This document shows, one piece after another, positions 17,481 to 25,221 of a DNA stretch of 64,000 bases (position 1 is the stretch's first letter; each line of letters opens with the position of its first letter). The notes under the pieces are model-generated. The model had not been told where the DNA came from, made no database searches, and saw only the letters and a program-made list of their open reading frames with translations. Made by a program: the position numbers and the translations under genes. Source of the stretch: Pseudomonas sp. JM0905a (GTDB taxonomy: Bacteria; Pseudomonadota; Gammaproteobacteria; Pseudomonadales; Pseudomonadaceae); assembly GCF_014700075.1 (NCBI RefSeq), contig NZ_JACXBU010000007.1, positions 124,001 through 188,000 on the forward strand. Reading direction: 5' to 3'.

Positions 17481-19322
17481 TCAGAACGCGAAGCACGAAC
17501 AGCCGAACGCGCCCCAGAACCCGGCGAAGTCGCTCACCGGCACATCCTTGGTGCGCGCGCGCTCATGGCTGTGACCGTGCACACCGCAGGAGCCGACGCA
17601 CTGGTGCACGGCCTGCTGCAGCGGCGCCTGCGGGCGCCAGTGGCCGGGAACCATGGCCACCGGCGACCACTCCGGCACCACCGGGATGCTCGGCGGGGCC
17701 AGCTTGCCGAACTCGCGATCGCCATGGACGATCTTGCCGCCTACCACGGTGAGCACCGACTCGATGGTCTTGATGGCTTCTTCCTCGACGCTGAAGAAGT
17801 CTTCGGAGAGCACCGCCAGGTCCGCCAGCTGGCCGACCTTGAGCATGCCCTTCTTACCCTGCTCGCTCGAGAACCAGGCGCTGCCGTGGGTGAACAGCTG
17901 GATCGCCACCTCGCGCGACAAACCTTCCGGATACAGGCTCAGGCCACCTACGGTCTTGCCGCTGACCAGCCAGTACAGCGAAGTCCAGGGGTTGTAGCTG
18001 GACACGCGGGTGGCGTCGGTGCCGGCGCCCACCGGCACGCCTTCGGCCAGCATGCGCTTGATCGGCGGTGTGGCCTCGGCGGCCTGCTTGCCGTAGCGAT
18101 CGACGAAGTACTCACCCTGGAACGCCATGCGGTCCTGGATGGCGATGCCACCGCCCAGGGCGCGGACGCGCTCGATGTTCTTCGGCGAGATGGTCTCGGC
18201 GTGGTCGAAGAACCAGGGCAGGCCGTTGAAGGGAATGTCGCGATTGACCTTCTCGAACACGTCGAGCATGCGCGAGATGGACTCGTCATAGGTGGCGTGC
18301 AGGCGGAACGGCCAGCGCTGCTCGACCAGGTGGCGCACCACCGGCTCCAGTTCGGCTTCCATGGTGCCGGGCAGGTCCGGGCGCGGTTCGAGGAAGTCCT
18401 CGAAGTCTGCCGCCGAGAACACCAGCATCTCGCCCGCGCCGTTGTGGCGCAGGAAGTCGGTGCCCTGGCCGTAGGTCACGCTGGAGGTCCAATTCTTGAA
18501 GTCGGCCAGCTCTTCCTTGGGCTTCTGGGTGAACAGGTTGTAGGCGATGCGCACGGTGAGCTGGTCGGCGTCGGCCAGTTGCTGGATCACCTGGTAGTCG
18601 TCCGGGTAGTTCTGGAAGCCGCCACCGGCGTCGATCACGCTGGTCAGGCCCAGGCGATTCAGCTCGCGCATGAACTGCCGGGTCGAGTTGACCTGGTATT
18701 CCAGCGGCAGCTTCGGCCCCTTGGCCAGGGTCGCGTAGAGGATCATCGCGTTGGGACGGGCGATCAGCATGCCGGTGGGTTCGCCGTTGCTGTCACGGAC
18801 GATCTCGCCACCGGGCGGGTTCGGTGTGTCTTTCGTGTAGCCGACAACGCGCAGCGCCGCGCGGTTGAGCAGCGCGCGGTCATACAGGTGCAGGACGAAC
18901 ACCGGGGTGTCCGGCGCCGCCTTGTTCAGCTCCGAGAGGGTCGGCAGGCGGCGCTCGGCGAACTGGAATTCGTTCCACCCACCGACCACGCGCACCCACT
19001 GCGGCGACGGCGTGCGCTGGGCCTGCAGACGCAGCATCTCCAGGGCGTCAGAGAGCGAAGGCACGCCCTCCCAGCGCAGTTCCAGGTTGTAGTTCAGGCC
19101 GCCACGGATCAGGTGCAGGTGCGAGTCGTTGAGGCCGGGGATGACGGTGCGGCGGTTGAGGTCGACCAGTTGGGTCGAACCGTTGCGGTAGGCCATCACT
19201 TCGGCGTCGCTGCCCACGGCGAGGAACTTGCCGTCGGCGATGGCCACGGCGGTGGCGTGCGGCCGTTCAGGGTCGACGGTGTGCAGCTTGCCGTTGAACA
19301 GGATCAGGTCTGCAGTGCTCAT
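17481..19322 (-). CDS. Amidohydrolase-family protein (YtcJ-like, metal-dependent)
   Basis: A 613-residue metal-dependent hydrolase. The strand-rich N-terminal cap is followed by the TIM barrel's first metal motif GLNDSHLHLIRGG, a later HATYDES, the FDHAETISP histidine and the closing acid GAGTDATRVSS, then C-terminal cap strands (GQLADLAVL, VLTVVGGKIVHG). This is the YtcJ/exoenzyme-regulatory subgroup, whose substrates are mostly unknown. The last 45 residues form a Cys/His-rich tail (HQCVGSCGVHGHSHERA, ending GCSCFAF), unusual for a simple amidohydrolase. The tail may be a subgroup feature or an extra metal site. It is the last gene of a leftward three-gene unit with the alpha/beta hydrolase and the ABM-domain protein. 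Confidence 0.85.
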   Translation of the reverse strand: MSTADLILFNGKLHTVDPERPHATAVAIADGKFLAVGSDAEVMAYRNGSTQLVDLNRRTVIPGLNDSHLHLIRGGLNYNLELRWEGVPSLSDALEMLRLQAQRTPSPQWVRVVGGWNEFQFAERRLPTLSELNKAAPDTPVFVLHLYDRALLNRAALRVVGYTKDTPNPPGGEIVRDSNGEPTGMLIARPNAMILYATLAKGPKLPLEYQVNSTRQFMRELNRLGLTSVIDAGGGFQNYPDDYQVIQQLADADQLTVRIAYNLFTQKPKEELADFKNWTSSVTYGQGTDFLRHNGAGEMLVFSAADFEDFLEPRPDLPGTMEAELEPVVRHLVEQRWPFRLHATYDESISRMLDVFEKVNRDIPFNGLPWFFDHAETISPKNIERVRALGGGIAIQDRMAFQGEYFVDRYGKQAAEATPPIKRMLAEGVPVGAGTDATRVSSYNPWTSLYWLVSGKTVGGLSLYPEGLSREVAIQLFTHGSAWFSSEQGKKGMLKVGQLADLAVLSEDFFSVEEEAIKTIESVLTVVGGKIVHGDREFGKLAPPSIPVVPEWSPVAMVPGHWRPQAPLQQAVHQCVGSCGVHGHSHERARTKDVPVSDFAGFWGAFGCSCFAF

Positions 19323-19333
19323 GTTCGGGTACC

Positions 19334-20152
19334 TCAGCGTTGCAGGAAGGCCAGCAGGTCTTCGTTGAGTTGTTGTGCGTGTGTGACGGCGAAGCCATGG
19401 GGCGCGCCGGCGTAGACCTTCAGCTGGGAACCCGGGACCTGCTCGGCGGCCAGCTTGCCGGTGGTTTCGAACGGCACGATCTGGTCGTCATCGCCATGGA
19501 TCACGAGGGTCGGCACATCGACCTTGGCCAGGTCCGCGCGGAAGTCGGTTTCCGAGAACGCGGTAACGCAGTCCACGGTGCCCTTGAGGGAGGCCAGCAG
19601 CGCGATGTTGAGGGTCTGGGTCAGCACGCCGTCGGAGACCTTCTGGCCGTGGTTGGTACCGTAGAAGGGTGCAGCGAAGTCCGCGATGAACTGCGCACGG
19701 TCCTTCAGCAGGCCGGCCTTGATGCCGTCGAACACGCCCTTCTCCACGCCCTGCGGGAAGTCCGCAGACTGGCCGAAGATCGGCGTCACCGCGCCCAGCA
19801 GCACCAGGCCTGCCACGCGCGAGGTGCCATGGCGGCCGATGTAGCGGCTGACGTCGCCACCGCCCATGGAGAAGCCGACCAGGGTGACGTCGCGCAGGTC
19901 CAGGTGCTCGATCAGACCGGCGATGTCATCGGCAAAGGTGTCGTAGTCGTAGCCGTTCCACGGCTGGCTGGAGCGACCGAAACCGCGGCGGTCAAAGGCG
20001 ATGGTGCGGTAGCCGCGACTGCTCAGGTACTCCATCTGGTATTCCCACATGTCGCCGTCCAGCGGCCAGCCGTGGCTGAACAGCACAGGTTTGCCGCTGC
20101 CCCAGTCCTTGTAGTAGATCTCGGTGCCGTCGCGGGTTACGAAGGTGCTCAT
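19334..20152 (-). CDS. Alpha/beta hydrolase (non-haem chloroperoxidase/arylesterase type)
   Basis: A 272-residue alpha/beta hydrolase. The oxyanion region SHGWPLDGDMW, the nucleophile elbow VGFSMGGGDV (Ser near residue 94), the acid in IHGDDDQIVPF and the catalytic His in GAPHGFAVTH are all present. It closely fits the cofactor-free haloperoxidase / aryl esterase group, which can act as perhydrolases in vitro; the physiological reaction is usually ester hydrolysis. There is no signal peptide. It ends 11 bases before the amidohydrolase start on the same strand, so the two are co-translated. Neighbours suggest stepwise breakdown of an ester or amide-bearing compound, which is inference. Confidence 0.9.
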   Translation of the reverse strand: MSTFVTRDGTEIYYKDWGSGKPVLFSHGWPLDGDMWEYQMEYLSSRGYRTIAFDRRGFGRSSQPWNGYDYDTFADDIAGLIEHLDLRDVTLVGFSMGGGDVSRYIGRHGTSRVAGLVLLGAVTPIFGQSADFPQGVEKGVFDGIKAGLLKDRAQFIADFAAPFYGTNHGQKVSDGVLTQTLNIALLASLKGTVDCVTAFSETDFRADLAKVDVPTLVIHGDDDQIVPFETTGKLAAEQVPGSQLKVYAGAPHGFAVTHAQQLNEDLLAFLQR

Positions 20153-20226
20153 GGAAAACTCCTGTGGCTACGGTGCAGGTCGTTGTGGGAACGGGCGCCA
20201 CGCAGGGCGCCGCGAAAGGGGAAACG

Positions 20227-20796
20227 TCAGTCGGCGCGGAGCCAGCCGGCGCACCGCCGGGTGACCCAGGGCATGATCAGGAAAACCACCGGCACCACGA
20301 TGCACAGCGTGATCAGCAGGTTGCTCGGCACGACGCCTCCCAGCACCGGGTAGCGCTCGAAAGCCGGCGCCCAGAGGCGCGGGATGACCATGGTCAGCGG
20401 GCAGATCACCAGGTAAGTGAGCACCGCCTGCTTCCACTTCGGTGGCTGGCGGACGTTGCCGTGGGCCGGGGTGAACCAGAACTCGGCGTCGTTGTGGATC
20501 AGCGGGTGATCACCCTCTTCCAGCAACGGCGAGACTTCCTGGATAAGCGCCGCACGCTCGGCCGAATCGATCCAGGCCTGCAATTGCCCGGCTCGAGCAA
20601 AGCGCACCACGGTGGTGAACATCGCGCCCTCGCCGCCTGGGCGGATCACGTTCACGCCCAGGTGCCCCGGCTGCCGACGCGCAGCCGTCACGGTACGGCG
20701 CAACCAGGCTTCGTAGCTGGGCAGGGCTTCGCGGCGCACCTTATGGTGGACGACCAGCGTCACCACGCTGTTCAGATCGATAATTTCGGCGCTCAT
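20227..20796 (-). CDS. ABM-domain protein with C-terminal membrane helices
   Basis: A 189-residue protein. Residues ~10-105 resemble an antibiotic biosynthesis monooxygenase (ABM) dimeric barrel (VTLVVHHKVRREALPSYEAW, PGHLGVNVIRP, TVVRFARAGQLQAWIDS). The C-terminal 65 residues hold two membrane helices (VLTYLVICPLTMVI and NLLITLCIVVPVVFLIMPW). The combination places a small, cofactor-free oxygenase-like or binding domain at the inner face of the membrane. It is the first gene of the leftward three-gene unit. The product family is known, but the reaction is not. Confidence 0.8.
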   Translation of the reverse strand: MSAEIIDLNSVVTLVVHHKVRREALPSYEAWLRRTVTAARRQPGHLGVNVIRPGGEGAMFTTVVRFARAGQLQAWIDSAERAALIQEVSPLLEEGDHPLIHNDAEFWFTPAHGNVRQPPKWKQAVLTYLVICPLTMVIPRLWAPAFERYPVLGGVVPSNLLITLCIVVPVVFLIMPWVTRRCAGWLRAD

Positions 20797-21375
20797 GGGT
20801 GTCCCGAGGGCTGATGTAAGTGCCGCTACTATGGCGACGCCGTGGGACCCTCTATTGGACGCATGTGCTGCATCACCGCCGTCAACCAGGTCTGACTCGC
20901 TTCAAACGCCGCCTCGGGCGCTTCGGGACATGCCCTGGATACCCACTGATAGCCTGCGCAACTTCCATGTCCGCCCCGCTGTCAGCTGGTGCGTCAACAC
21001 CCAGGGCATGATTCCTGGAGCCCTTGCGAGCAGGTACGGCGAGACCTGCAACAGGCCCAGTTCGAAGCCGACATTGGGTACTGCTTCGAATGTCTGGTGA
21101 TCAGGGGACGATGTGGTAATGGCCGATCTCGCTCGGCAAGAACATGAGCAGTTTCCGAAAGGCTTCCTGATGGGCGTCCGTGGCTTCGAGAGCGCCTCTG
21201 CGCTCCTCAGGTAGTGCTGCCTCACTTCGGTCAAGCCATTCACCCCGGTCGCAACGAACGACATGCACCAGAAAGCAGCGCAACGCCTCTTTCAGGGGCA
21301 CCGGCCACACGAAAAAGCCAGTCGTATTCCACCCAGGAGCGTTGCAACCTCACTGAAATGGCGGTCTTGCAGAGT
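20797..21375. other. Intergenic stretch, possible gene remnant
   Basis: About 580 bases with no confident gene. A minus-strand frame at 21101-21310 (69 codons, ending KLLMFLPSEIGHYHIVP) has protein-like composition but no recognisable family and no clear start, so it may be the tail of a decayed gene. The right end leads into the promoter of the guanidine operon. Confidence 0.4.
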
Positions 21376-21391
21376 TGGCACGGCATTCGCT
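21376..21391 (+). promoter_or_regulatory. Candidate sigma-54 (-24/-12) promoter of the guanidine operon
   Basis: The sequence TGGCACG at 21376-21382 is followed, after four bases, by TCGCT at 21387-21391. The diagnostic GG (21377-21378) and GC (21389-21390) are exactly ten bases apart, and there is one mismatch to the consensus TTGCT. Transcription would begin near 21402, about 50 bases before the riboswitch. A nitrogen-limitation (RpoN/NtrC) promoter suits genes that release ammonia from guanidine. No NtrC enhancer was identified by eye. Confidence 0.5.
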
Positions 21392-21452
21392 TCGTCCAAT
21401 GAGTGCAGGAGTAATCCGGACCACCGGAAAGCGGCACCACAATCTGACAATG

Positions 21453-21548
21453 GATGACTAGGGTTCCGGCTCGCGCAGCGAGTGACTGGTCCGAGAGTCA
21501 TCGACCTCCAGCGAGGTTACACGGCGGGACAAAAGCCCGGGAGACGAG
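21453..21548 (+). promoter_or_regulatory. Guanidine-I riboswitch (ykkC class)
   Basis: The leader contains, in order and correctly spaced, the hallmark stretches of the ykkC/guanidine-I aptamer: CTAGGGTTCCGGC at 21458-21470, ACTGGTCCGAGAG at 21485-21497, and ACACGGCGGGACAAAAGCCC starting at 21519, followed by CGGGAGA. The aptamer binds guanidinium and turns on genes for its export or breakdown. No poly-T terminator follows, so control may act at translation. CTCCAG at 21506-21511 in the apical part is complementary to CTGGAG at 21593-21598, which includes the ribosome binding site of the first gene. The outer stem limits are approximate. Confidence 0.9.
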
Positions 21549-21605
21549 AGCGCCACCAGTGCCGCCCGACTCCTGCCCGCCCGACAACCGACCTGGAGAT
21601 TGTCC

Positions 21606-22670
21606 ATGCGCAAGTCCTTTCTGACCGCCTTGTTCGCCGCCGGCCTCGCCACCTTCAGCCTCGGCGCCAACGCCGCCGCGAAGAACAGCTTCAACCTCTG
21701 CTGGACCATCTACGCCGGCTGGATGCCTTGGGAGTATGCGGCCAGCCACGGCATCGTCGACAAGTGGGCGAAGAAGTACGGCATCGAGATCAAGGTCACC
21801 CAGCTCAACGACTACATCGAGTCGATCAACCAGTACACCGCAGGCCAGTTCGACGGCTGCACCATGACCAACATGGACGCCCTGACCATTCCCGCGGCCG
21901 GCGGCGTGGACTCCACCGCGCTGATCGTCAGCGACTTCTCCAACGGCAACGACGGCATCGTCCTCAAGGGCGCGGGCAAATCCCTGGCCGACCTCAAGGG
22001 CATGAATGTCAACCTGGTGGAGCTCTCGGTCTCCCACTACCTGCTGGCCCGCGCGCTGGAGAAAGCCCGCCTGACCGAGCAGGACGTGACCACGGTGAAC
22101 ACCTCCGACGCCGACATCGCCGCCGCCTTCAACACCGACGACGTGCAGGCGGTTACCACCTGGAACCCGATGCTCGCCGAGGCCCGCGCGAAGCCGGACA
22201 CCACCGAAGTGTTCAACTCCAGCCAGATCCCCGGCGAAATCATGGACATGATGGTGGTCAACAGCGCCGTCCTGAAGGACAACCCGGCGCTGGGCAAGGC
22301 CCTCACCGGCGCCTGGTTCGAAACCGTCGCGTTGATGCAGGGCGAAAGCGCCGAAACCCGCGCCGCGCTGGAACACATGGCCAAGGCCTCGGGCACCGAC
22401 CTGGCCGGCTACCAGAGCCAGCTCGCCACCACCAAGCTGTTCGCCACGCCGCAGGAGGCGCTGGCCTTCGCCACCAGCCCGAAACTGCCGGCAACGATGG
22501 ACAAGGTCGCGGCCTTCTCCTTCGCCCACGGCCTGCTGGGTGAAGGCGCCAAGAGCGCCGAAGCCGTCGGCATGAGCTTCGCCGGAGGTATCGCTACCGG
22601 TGACGCGCAGAACCTCAAGCTGCGTTTCGACCCGACCTACGTGCAGATGGCGGCGGAAGGGAAGCTCTAA
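21606..22670 (+). CDS. ABC transporter substrate-binding protein, probably for guanidine (annotated as urea type)
   Basis: A 354-residue periplasmic binding protein of the TauA/SsuA/NMT1 type. It has a Sec signal peptide (KSFLTALFAAGLATFSLG, cleavage after ANA) and a two-lobed ligand domain with motifs such as GQFDGCTMTNMDALTIPAAG and SDADIAAAFNTDDVQAVTTW. Relatives in these operons are commonly annotated as a putative urea ABC transporter. The guanidine-I riboswitch directly upstream makes guanidine the more likely ligand. The start is the ATG at 21606 with GGAG seven bases before it; an in-frame TTG at 21600 is less likely. It is the first gene of the operon that continues to 31815. Confidence 0.88.
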   Translation: MRKSFLTALFAAGLATFSLGANAAAKNSFNLCWTIYAGWMPWEYAASHGIVDKWAKKYGIEIKVTQLNDYIESINQYTAGQFDGCTMTNMDALTIPAAGGVDSTALIVSDFSNGNDGIVLKGAGKSLADLKGMNVNLVELSVSHYLLARALEKARLTEQDVTTVNTSDADIAAAFNTDDVQAVTTWNPMLAEARAKPDTTEVFNSSQIPGEIMDMMVVNSAVLKDNPALGKALTGAWFETVALMQGESAETRAALEHMAKASGTDLAGYQSQLATTKLFATPQEALAFATSPKLPATMDKVAAFSFAHGLLGEGAKSAEAVGMSFAGGIATGDAQNLKLRFDPTYVQMAAEGKL

Positions 22671-22723
22671 AGCGCCTTCGGAAGAAACATTGTGCTGCCC
22701 CCGAAGCCCCACAGGTACGAAGC

Positions 22724-23539
22724 ATGCGCCTGATCAACCGAACCCCCGACCGCAGCGGCCGCCTGTTCCTGGTGCTGCTGCCCTTCGCCCTGCTGCTGTT
22801 CGCCTACTTCGCAGGCTCGACGTCGCGGCTGGCGGAGAACCCCAACGACAAGCTGCTGCCCAGCGCCGCGCAGATGGCCGACGCGGTCAGCCGCCTGGCC
22901 TTCAGCGAAGACAAGCGCACCGGCGAAGTGCTGTTCTGGCAGGACACCGGTGCCAGCCTGCAACGCCTGGGCATGGGCCTCTCCATCGCCGCCCTGCTCG
23001 GCCTGGTGCTGGGCATCGCCGCCGGCAGCGTGCCGCTATTCGGTGCGCCCCTGTCGCCGCTGCTCACCGTGCTGTCGATGATTCCGCCGCTGGCGATCCT
23101 GCCGGTGCTGTTCATCGTCTTTGGCCTGGGCGAGTTGTCCAAGGTGGTGCTGATCGTCATCGGCGTCGCCCCCTGCATCGCCCGCGACATCGAACAGCGC
23201 GCCCGGGAAATCCCCCGCGAATTGCTGATCAAGGCGCAGACCCTGGGCGCCAGCACCTGGACGCTGATCCTGCGGGTGATCCTGCCGCAACTGATGCCGC
23301 GCCTGCTGATCTCCCTGCGTCTGATGCTCGGCTCGGCCTGGCTGTTCCTCATTGCCGCCGAAGCCATCGCCTCCACCGACGGCCTGGGTTACCGCATCTT
23401 CCTCGTGCGCCGCTATCTCGCCATGGACGTGATCCTGCCCTACGTGGTGTGGATCACCGCGCTGGCCTGGCTGATGGACTGGGTGCTGCGCGCGCTCACC
23501 CGCCGCGCCTTCCCCTGGTACGAAGGAGGCAAGGCATGA
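22724..23539 (+). CDS. ABC transporter permease (TauC/SsuC-like), guanidine importer
   Basis: A 271-residue inner-membrane protein with about six transmembrane segments. The first is at residues ~10-28, and a periplasmic loop follows. The BPD-type coupling region ELLIKAQTLGASTWTLIL-like sits near residues 165-185 (EAA-type loop with the conserved Gly). It pairs with the binding protein upstream and the ATPase downstream, and its TGA stop overlaps the ATPase ATG (ATGA). The last part shows a typical permease end, PYVVWITALAWLMDWVLR. The transported solute is inferred from the riboswitch and the catabolic genes in the same operon. Confidence 0.9.
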   Translation: MRLINRTPDRSGRLFLVLLPFALLLFAYFAGSTSRLAENPNDKLLPSAAQMADAVSRLAFSEDKRTGEVLFWQDTGASLQRLGMGLSIAALLGLVLGIAAGSVPLFGAPLSPLLTVLSMIPPLAILPVLFIVFGLGELSKVVLIVIGVAPCIARDIEQRAREIPRELLIKAQTLGASTWTLILRVILPQLMPRLLISLRLMLGSAWLFLIAAEAIASTDGLGYRIFLVRRYLAMDVILPYVVWITALAWLMDWVLRALTRRAFPWYEGGKA

Positions 23540-24480
23540 GCGAAAGACAGACAGGCAGCGTAGCGAGCGCTGCGAGTGCAAGGCGCCCGGAGCGCAGCAA
23601 CCGGAGTGGACACGTAGTCCATGAGGATTGCGAGCACCGCGCAACGCAGCAATCGCTGCGCGCAGTAGCTGCCGCTCCTTTCATCAGCGTGAAGAACGTC
23701 TGGCAAGAGTACGCCGGCAACGTGGTGCTCGAACGCCTGAACCTGGACGTGAAGGAAGGCGAGTTCTGCACTCTGGTCGGCGCCTCCGGCTGCGGCAAGT
23801 CCACCTTCCTGCGCCTGTTGCTCGGCCAGGAACGCCCCAGCCGCGGCGAACTCCTGCTCGAAGCCCAGCCGCTGCCGGGCGAACCCGACCCGAGCCGTGG
23901 CGTGGTGTTCCAGCGTTACTCGGTGTTCCCGCACCTCAGCGTGCTGGACAACGTCGCCCTCGGCCTGGAACTGCCGCGCTCGCCGCTGCTGGGCCGACTG
24001 TTCGGCAGCGCCAAACGCGAAGCCCGCGAACAGGCCGCCGCCCTGCTCGAGCGCGTCGGTCTCGGCCATGCGCTCAAGCAATACCCGAGCGCCCTTTCCG
24101 GCGGCATGCAGCAACGCCTGGCCATCGCCCAGGCGCTGGTGATGAAGCCACGCGTGCTGCTGCTCGACGAACCCTTCGGCGCTCTGGACCCCGGCATCCG
24201 CAAGGACATGCACACCCTGCTGCTGGAGCTGTGGCAGGAAACCCGGCTCACCGTGTTCATGGTCACCCACGACCTCGCCGAGGGTTTCAGCCTGGGCACC
24301 CGCCTGCTGGTCTTCGACAAGGTCCGCCACGACCCGCAGGCGCCGAGTGCCTACGGTGCCCGCATCACCTACGACATCCCGCTCAACGCCGACCGCAAGG
24401 CCGCCCGCGCCGCCCTGCCCGAACCGCTCGCCGCGCGCCTGGAAACGGCCGCCGCCCCGCTGATCACGCCGGCCTACTGA
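23536..24480 (+). CDS. ABC transporter ATP-binding protein with repeat-derived N-terminal extension
   Basis: A 314-residue ATPase of the SsuB/TauB type. The canonical domain begins near residue 49 (FISVKNVWQEY) and contains Walker A VGASGCGKST, signature SALSGGMQQRLAIAQAL, Walker B VLLLDEPFGALD and the switch His in MVTHDLAEG. The start is fixed by a strong GGAGG and by ATGA overlap with the permease gene. Residues ~4-47 are unusual: they are Arg/Ser/His-rich and encoded by a dispersed extragenic repeat (see 23581-23640). No in-frame ATG or GTG lies inside the extension until the domain itself. The extra segment is probably tolerated because it precedes the first beta strand. Confidence 0.88.
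   Translation: MSERQTGSVASAASARRPERSNRSGHVVHEDCEHRATQQSLRAVAAAPFISVKNVWQEYAGNVVLERLNLDVKEGEFCTLVGASGCGKSTFLRLLLGQERPSRGELLLEAQPLPGEPDPSRGVVFQRYSVFPHLSVLDNVALGLELPRSPLLGRLFGSAKREAREQAAALLERVGLGHALKQYPSALSGGMQQRLAIAQALVMKPRVLLLDEPFGALDPGIRKDMHTLLLELWQETRLTVFMVTHDLAEGFSLGTRLLVFDKVRHDPQAPSAYGARITYDIPLNADRKAARAALPEPLAARLETAAAPLITPAY
23581..23640 (+). repeat. Dispersed repeat captured inside a coding sequence
   Basis: This stretch has the look of a Pseudomonas intergenic repeat: GCAGCAACCGGAGTGGACAC, then ACGTAGTCCATGAGGATTGC and GAGCACCGC. It is flanked by GCGCTGCG/CGCAGC-type inverted pieces at about 23555-23570 and 23640-23665. It lies in frame in the 5' end of the ATPase gene, encodes an Arg-rich peptide, and has no homologous position in ordinary SsuB-type ATPases. 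Assignment to a named repeat family rests on memory of similar elements, not on a search. Confidence 0.6.
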
Positions 24481-24490
24481 GGAGCCCGCC

Positions 24491-25210
24491 ATGACCGACT
24501 TGCGCACCACCCTCTACGAAGAAACCGTCCCCGGCGGCGGCCACACCTCCTTCGTCCTCAAGCGCGGCCAGCTGCTGCGCCTGACCGACGTCGAAGGTGG
24601 CGGCAACGCCAGCGTGCTGCTGTTCAACGCCGCCGAAAAAAGCGAGCGGCTGAACCTGCCCGACAGCCTCAAGTGCCAGCACACCGCCAAGCTCACCGCC
24701 GGCCATTGCCTCTACTCGGACATGGGCCGCGTGCTCGCCGCCATCACCGCCGACAGCTGCGGCTGGCACGATAGCTTCGGCGGCGTGCTCAACGCCGCCG
24801 AGGTCCAGGAGAAATACGGCCAGGGCCGCTACCAGGAGCTGCGCAATGGCTTCTTCCGCAACGGCGTGGACAACCTGCTGGTGGAGATGGGCAAGTGGGA
24901 CATGCGCCTGCAGGACCTGCTGATGTGCCTGAACCTGTTCAGCCGCGTGGACGTCGACGCCGACGGCTGCTTCCGCTTCGCCCAGGGCAATTCAAAGGCC
25001 GGCGACTCCATCGAGCTCTACGCGCCGATGGACACCCTCGTCGTGCTCACCGCCCTGCAGCACCCCATGGACCCGAACCCGCAGTACGCCCCCAGGCCCA
25101 TCCGCCTGACCTGGCAACAGGTCGCCGCCGACGGCATCAGCGTGCTCTGCCGCACCTCGCGCCCGGAGAACGGCCGCGGCTTCCATAACACCGACCGCCA
25201 GTACCTGTAA
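24491..25210 (+). CDS. Carboxyguanidine deiminase subunit (urea carboxylase-associated protein 1, DUF1989)
   Basis: A 239-residue DUF1989 protein. It contains the family's metal/active-site type motifs RLTDVEGGGNASVLLFNA, the SADxxGRVL-like SDMGRVLAAITADSCGWHDSFGG, and RNGVDNLLVEMGKWDM. Proteins at this position were long called urea amidolyase-associated; work on guanidine-degrading bacteria showed that the two-subunit enzyme removes ammonia from carboxyguanidine to give allophanate (CgiA/CgiB). The riboswitch supports that role here. The ATG follows GAGGAGCCCGCC and lies 11 bases after the ATPase stop. The partner subunit follows immediately. Confidence 0.88.
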   Translation: MTDLRTTLYEETVPGGGHTSFVLKRGQLLRLTDVEGGGNASVLLFNAAEKSERLNLPDSLKCQHTAKLTAGHCLYSDMGRVLAAITADSCGWHDSFGGVLNAAEVQEKYGQGRYQELRNGFFRNGVDNLLVEMGKWDMRLQDLLMCLNLFSRVDVDADGCFRFAQGNSKAGDSIELYAPMDTLVVLTALQHPMDPNPQYAPRPIRLTWQQVAADGISVLCRTSRPENGRGFHNTDRQYL

Positions 25211-25221
25211 GGAGCGCGAGC

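Noticed and set aside
17565-19415. 616-codon plus-strand open frame opposite the amidohydrolase
   Set aside because: Antisense shadow; the minus strand has the metal-binding motifs of a real enzyme.
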